A stretch of DNA of 64,000 nucleotides from the NCBI GenBank assembly GCA_049604415.1, contig JBMYTN010000019.1, positions 1 through 64,000 of the forward strand. Reading direction: 5' to 3'. The stretch's first letter is position 1. Each line of letters starts with the position of its first letter. The position numbers and the translations under genes were made by a program. Shown here piece after piece: positions 60,605 to 64,000 of this stretch. The stretch comes from JBMYTN01 sp049604415 (GTDB taxonomy: Bacteria; Pseudomonadota; Alphaproteobacteria; Rhodospirillales; Rhodospirillaceae). Below the pieces are notes generated by a model. The model was not told the origin of the DNA and did no database searches. It was given only the letters and a program-made list of their open reading frames with translations.

Positions 60605-60636
60605 TAGGCTTTAGGTTAAACTGTCACCGCAGCCTA
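60605..60636. repeat. 32-bp derivative of family B element
   Basis: TAGGCT at 60605-60610 is inverted at 60631-60636. The right 22 bases (GTTAAACTGTCACCGCAGCC then TA) agree with the right end of the 270-bp element at 21 of 22 positions. The left side keeps only the six tip bases, so it looks like a deletion derivative that lost the interior and most of one terminal repeat. Confidence 0.6.
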
Positions 60637-60762
60637 GTCTTTGGTTGTAAAAAATCTGTCGGAAAGGCGCTATGGACAGTTTTGCGCCATCTCTCTTGTG
60701 ATACATTTTTTGGTTATAGAGTCGAACTCAACTTCGATCGGAGGGATTTTTCTCCTGACACT

Positions 60763-60786
60763 GATCCCGATCCCGATCCCGATCCC
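60763..60786. repeat. (GATCCC)4 tandem repeat upstream of a secreted-protein gene
   Basis: Four perfect GATCCC units lie 16 nt before the start codon at 60803, just ahead of its AAAGGA ribosome site. Slippage here could change the leader length. The rest of 60637-60762 shows nothing assignable. Confidence 0.85.
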
Positions 60787-60802
60787 GACAAAAGGACAGA
60801 TG

Positions 60803-61324
60803 ATGACGTTTTCCAAAACCAGCCGTCACCTTGCGATGGCCCTCACACTGGCTGGGGTCACAGCCCTCGGCTCCGTCGGTTCAGCCCAAGCCCAATCTCT
60901 GGAACCCTGGGGCAGTGCGGAAGGCTGGGACATTATGGTTGATCCCAGCTTAGGCAATGGCTGTTTGATCACGGCCGAGTATCAGGACGGCTCCGTGGTC
61001 CGCATCGGGTTCGACCGGACCGTTGGTGGCGGCTATGTGACTGTTTTTAATGAAAACTGGGGCTATTTGGAAGACGGCGCCATTTATCCGGTTTCCTTTG
61101 ACCTGGATGATCAGCCCTATGAAGGCGAAGCTAAGGGTCTTTATCTTGGCGAGGTCCCAGGCGCAGATATCGCGTTCGATAATCCGGATTTCCTGTTCGA
61201 CATCGCCAAGAAATACACTATGACGATCTACAATATGGATGGTGCTGAGGTTTTGGCCATCGACCTTGCTGGCACTTATGTCGCCCTGGAAGGCGCGTTA
61301 GAGTGTCAGGAAGAAATGGGCTGA
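60803..61324 (+). CDS. Hypothetical small secreted protein
   Basis: The 173-residue product has a clear signal peptide (HLAMALTLAGVTALGSVGSA, cleavage after AQA before QSLEPWGSAEGWD). The mature part is a beta-rich acidic domain with GCLITAEYQDGSVVRIGFDR and IYPVSFDLDDQPYEGEAKG, and ends in ALECQEEMG; two cysteines could form a disulfide. ATG 60803 gives a 6-nt spacing to AAAGGA, while ATG 60800 is too close. I do not recognise a family. It is monocistronic with a strong terminator. Confidence 0.75.
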   Translation: MTFSKTSRHLAMALTLAGVTALGSVGSAQAQSLEPWGSAEGWDIMVDPSLGNGCLITAEYQDGSVVRIGFDRTVGGGYVTVFNENWGYLEDGAIYPVSFDLDDQPYEGEAKGLYLGEVPGADIAFDNPDFLFDIAKKYTMTIYNMDGAEVLAIDLAGTYVALEGALECQEEMG

Positions 61325-61352
61325 TCCCACAACAATTTATCGCTTCAACGTC

Positions 61353-61391
61353 AAAAAACGCTCTCTCCTTGAAAGGTGAGAGCGTTTTTTT
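61353..61391 (+). terminator. Rho-independent terminator after the small secreted protein gene
   Basis: A 13-bp outer stem (61353-61365 with 61378-61390) with an A-rich left and T-rich right side encloses a small inner CCTT/AAGG pairing. It can act in both directions. The rest of 61325-61531 holds only the promoter region of the next gene. Confidence 0.88.
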
Positions 61392-61531
61392 GTTGCCTAA
61401 CCCGCTTGTCCATCCGGGCCCTATGCAGAACGGACTATGGTAACCGAAAGAAAATTTAAATAAAATCCCAGTAAGATACTCCGGTGTTGGTGCAAGAAAT
61501 GCTTAGCCAATAGGATAGGAGATGCCGAACC

Positions 61532-62581
61532 ATGGGTTCCTTGGTGACCAAGTCGAAGATTTGTGCCGCTGTTCTCGCGTCCGGTGCCTGTTTGGGTCTG
61601 ATGATGGCCGCTGTTCCTGCACAGGCCGCCAGTGTGCTTGACGCCGTCAAGGGGCGAGGGGAAGTGCGCTGCGGGGTCAGCAATGGCCTTTTAGGCTTTT
61701 CCGAAGTCAACGCCGCCGGGCAATGGGAAGGCTTGGATGTTGATGTCTGCCGGGCCGTTGCCGCAGCGGTCTTTGGCGATGCCTCAAAGGTCAGCTACAC
61801 AAAGCTGCTCACCCGGGATCGCTTCAATGCTGTCGCCGATGGCCAAGTGGACATTCTATCGCGCAACACCACTTGGACCCTGTTGCGGGACTCTCAGCTT
61901 GGCATCACCTTCACTGGCGTCAATTTCTTCGACGGTCAAGGCTTCCTGATCCGCAAGGATGTCGGGGTGCAAAATGCTCTGGAACTCAGCGGGGCCGGGG
62001 TTTGCGTTGAAGCCGGAACCACGACCGAACTGAATCTGGTCGATTTTTTCAATTTGAACCGGATGGACTATCGCGCCGTCGTGGTCGACACCGCCGATGA
62101 TGCCATTGCCAGCTATGCTCAAGGCCGATGCGATGTCTATACCAGTGACCGGTCGACCTTGGCCGGTCAGCGCACCACTTTGCCGGACCCTGAGTCCCAT
62201 ATGCTGCTGCCCGATGTGATTTCCCAGGAACCTTTGGGGCCTTCGGTGAAAGAGGGCGATGACCAATGGGCCGATATTGTCCGCTGGTCGCTTTATGCCA
62301 TGCTCGCCGGAGAAGCTCTTGGCGTGACTTCGGAAAATGTCGAAGCGTTGACGGTGTCAGCGGAAAGCCCGGAAATCCGCCGTCTGCTCGGGGTTGAAGG
62401 CAGCTTGGGTGAGGGCCTCGGCTTGCCAAAGGATTGGGCCTTCCAGATCCTGAAACAGGTGGGCAATTACGACCAAAGCTTTGAGCGCAATGTCGGGGCG
62501 GACTCCGCATTGGGCTTGGAGCGGGGACTGAACGCGCTTTGGACCAATGGGGGGCTGATGTACCCCATGCCCATCCGCTGA
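61532..62581 (+). CDS. Amino acid ABC transporter substrate-binding protein, AapJ/BztA type
   Basis: This 349-residue periplasmic binding protein has a signal peptide (cleavage after AQAA) and the AapJ pattern: LDAVKGRGEVRCGVSNGLLG, GLDVDVCRAVAAAVFGD, DILSRNTTWTLLRDSQLGIT and RCDVYTSDRSTLAGQR. The end LERGLNALWTNGGLMYPMP is also typical. General L-amino acid uptake systems of this type normally have aapQ, aapM and aapP next to aapJ. None is seen here, so this is an orphan copy within the window. ATG 61532 has GGAG about 10 nt upstream. Confidence 0.92.
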   Translation: MGSLVTKSKICAAVLASGACLGLMMAAVPAQAASVLDAVKGRGEVRCGVSNGLLGFSEVNAAGQWEGLDVDVCRAVAAAVFGDASKVSYTKLLTRDRFNAVADGQVDILSRNTTWTLLRDSQLGITFTGVNFFDGQGFLIRKDVGVQNALELSGAGVCVEAGTTTELNLVDFFNLNRMDYRAVVVDTADDAIASYAQGRCDVYTSDRSTLAGQRTTLPDPESHMLLPDVISQEPLGPSVKEGDDQWADIVRWSLYAMLAGEALGVTSENVEALTVSAESPEIRRLLGVEGSLGEGLGLPKDWAFQILKQVGNYDQSFERNVGADSALGLERGLNALWTNGGLMYPMPIR

Positions 62582-62634
62582 ACGAGAGCCAATGCCGCGA
62601 TAAAGGAGACCCGGAACGGGCCGAGCGAGGGTGC

Positions 62635-64000
62635 ATGACTGTTTTAGCGACACCTCCGTCCCCCCAATCCCCCTTTAGATCCACCGCGTCGGGATCGGGT
62701 TCGGGGACGCTCGGCTCTGCGCCAACGGGCCTCAAACGATGGTTCAGGGTGACCGTCTCGTCGATCACCGCGTGGCTGCTTTTGCTTGGCTGTCTGGGCG
62801 GATTGGCGTTTCTCAACATTCCCGACTGGCTGACCCCAACAAAATCCAGCGTCACATTGGGTGTGATTGCGCCACTCAGCGGTGATGATGCCCGGCAAGG
62901 TCGGGAAATGGTCAATGGCATTCGAACCTTTGTCAATAGGTTCAACGGCTTAGGCGCTCTCCAAGACTACAATATCGTTCTTGATGTCCGCGACAATGCT
63001 GGGGATCCAGCACAATCTGCCGAAGCGGCCCTGGCGCTGTCCGAGGACGATGATGTGCTTGGGATTATTGGTCCCTTATCCGATCAGGCCTTGCAGAGGG
63101 TCGGCGGGATTGGCCAAAACCAGGGCGTGCCGGTGATCAGCGGGGCCGATGGAGCGGCCGATGTCAGTTTTGGCAAGGAGTGGCTGTTCCGCTCTGGCTT
63201 GACTTCGGAGCTCCAGGGCCGGGTGTTGGCCCATTACCTTGTCCGGGTGATGGGCGAAACCCGAGCCACCTTGATCAAGGATGACAGCGCCTTTGGCAAT
63301 TCTTTAGGCTTGGCTTTGAGTGATGAGCTTTCCTTGCTGCACCGCTCCGGGGTCGGGTCCCTGACCATCGAAAACACGATAGCCTTGCCCATGGACCCGG
63401 AGGCGCGGGAGCCAGCCCTTGAACAAATGGTCAGCGATTTGGTGGCCCGCTATGCCGGAGAGATCTTGATCCTGGCCGTCGATCGGGACCACGCGATCCC
63501 GGTCTTGCGGCATATCCAGGACAATCCAAAGCGCCGTTTTGGTAAGGTCATTCCCTATCGACTGGCCGGTCCATCCTCCTTCTCTGATCCAGCGATTGCG
63601 GAGAGTTTCGCTCAAACCCGTCGGGAGCAGGAGCAGCCGGGGCTCTATACCAATGGCATGTTGGTGGTGGCACCGTTCCTGCGCGATACGAACACCCAAT
63701 CCGCCTTGGCCTTCCGGCATGAATATCAGCGCCAGTTTGGCGGTGAACCATCCGCCCTAGCCGCAGCGTCACGGGATGCGGCGGCTATTCTGTCCCAAGC
63801 CATGGTCGATGTGGCGGATTTGACCAGCCTGGCCAATGAGGACTTGGCGGCGGCCAGGACGGCAATTCGGGATCGGTTGGCTTGGCGGGATCGTCAGGAT
63901 CGCTCCGTGGCCGGAGTGACAGGCAATCTGTTTATGGATGCCGATGGCAATGCCTTAAACACGGTGCCGATGGGGCTCTATCGCCATGGCAAGATCATTT
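62635..64000 (+). CDS. Membrane-anchored Peripla_BP_6-type ligand-binding protein (3' end beyond the window)
   Basis: The frame from ATG 62635 stays open to the end of the window (455 codons), so the gene is cut. After a Pro/Ser/Gly-rich cytoplasmic start there is one membrane helix (SITAWLLLLGCLGGLAFLNI, about residues 43-62) with no cleavage site in view. It leads into a type I periplasmic binding fold: SVTLGVIAPLSGDDARQGRE, LGIIGPLSDQALQRVGGIGQ, GVPVISGADGAADVSFGKEW and TLIKDDSAFGNSLGLALSDE. These match LivK-like receptors. An anchored binding domain of this sort suggests the sensor half of a signalling protein, or a tethered receptor; the C-terminal part is needed to decide. It follows the AapJ-like gene by 53 nt. 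Confidence 0.82.
   Translation, partial: MTVLATPPSPQSPFRSTASGSGSGTLGSAPTGLKRWFRVTVSSITAWLLLLGCLGGLAFLNIPDWLTPTKSSVTLGVIAPLSGDDARQGREMVNGIRTFVNRFNGLGALQDYNIVLDVRDNAGDPAQSAEAALALSEDDDVLGIIGPLSDQALQRVGGIGQNQGVPVISGADGAADVSFGKEWLFRSGLTSELQGRVLAHYLVRVMGETRATLIKDDSAFGNSLGLALSDELSLLHRSGVGSLTIENTIALPMDPEAREPALEQMVSDLVARYAGEILILAVDRDHAIPVLRHIQDNPKRRFGKVIPYRLAGPSSFSDPAIAESFAQTRREQEQPGLYTNGMLVVAPFLRDTNTQSALAFRHEYQRQFGGEPSALAAASRDAAAILSQAMVDVADLTSLANEDLAAARTAIRDRLAWRDRQDRSVAGVTGNLFMDADGNALNTVPMGLYRHGKII

Noticed and set aside
60641..60802. N-terminal extension of the secreted protein encoded by the GATCCC repeat
   Set aside because: It would place a hydrophobic Ile-Pro repeat before an otherwise perfect signal peptide and bypass the well-placed AAAGGA site.

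Overview
The window looks like ordinary chromosome of an alphaproteobacterium, most likely from the Rhodospirillales. Evidence is the GC-rich coding sequence, a PopZ homologue, the block dgt-argS-SPOR-nagZ-scpAB-tatABC-serS-surE-pcm-nlpD, yajC-secD-secF followed by homologues of the mitochondrial complex I assembly factors NDUFAF3 and NDUFAF6, and uvrA/ssb-gyrA-coaD-cyclophilin-mmcB. The genus cannot be fixed by eye. No rRNA, tRNA, CRISPR array, prophage or intact transposase was seen.

Layout. 0-12 kb: TolC, PopZ, a HAD phosphatase, ilvD, a divergent quinone-reductase-like/HxlR-regulator pair with visible operators, an A+T-rich PD-(D/E)XK nuclease gene, an EamA permease coupled to exonuclease III, a secreted HExxH protein and erpA. 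12-27.6 kb: a tightly packed housekeeping block (dgt, argS, SPOR protein, nagZ, site-2 protease, scpA, scpB, tatABC, serS, surE, pcm, NlpD-like) with many 1-4 nt overlaps. 27.7-31 kb: a chemoreceptor with a C-terminal PilZ domain, and a DUF815 ATPase. 31-41 kb: yajC, secD, secF and the NDUFAF3-like gene, then a two-gene RND efflux operon on the opposite strand, then the NDUFAF6-like gene. 42-49 kb: trmFO, a rhodanese, an internally duplicated DUF4170 protein, an unknown membrane protein, an SRPBCC protein and uvrA. 49-55 kb: a complete branched-chain amino acid ABC transporter (livHMGF, a DUF6867 membrane protein, livK). 55-60.6 kb: ssb, gyrA, coaD, a periplasmic cyclophilin and mmcB. 60.8-64 kb: a small secreted protein, an orphan AapJ-type binding protein, and the start of a membrane-anchored periplasmic-binding-protein gene that runs off the window.

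The most unusual content lies between genes. Two unrelated miniature inverted-repeat elements of 276 and 270 bp carry long terminal inverted repeats bounded by TA, contain several internal hairpins, and have no transposase. Each family is also present as a roughly 30-bp palindromic derivative made almost only of the element tips, and one of these supplies the stop codon of the efflux adaptor gene. Other points worth a second look are the three-site TTTC-N5/6-GAAA operator set of the HxlR switch, the chemoreceptor-PilZ fusion, the NDUFAF3/NDUFAF6 pair split by an efflux operon, and a consensus promoter driving a 36-codon ORF that overlaps a second small ORF.
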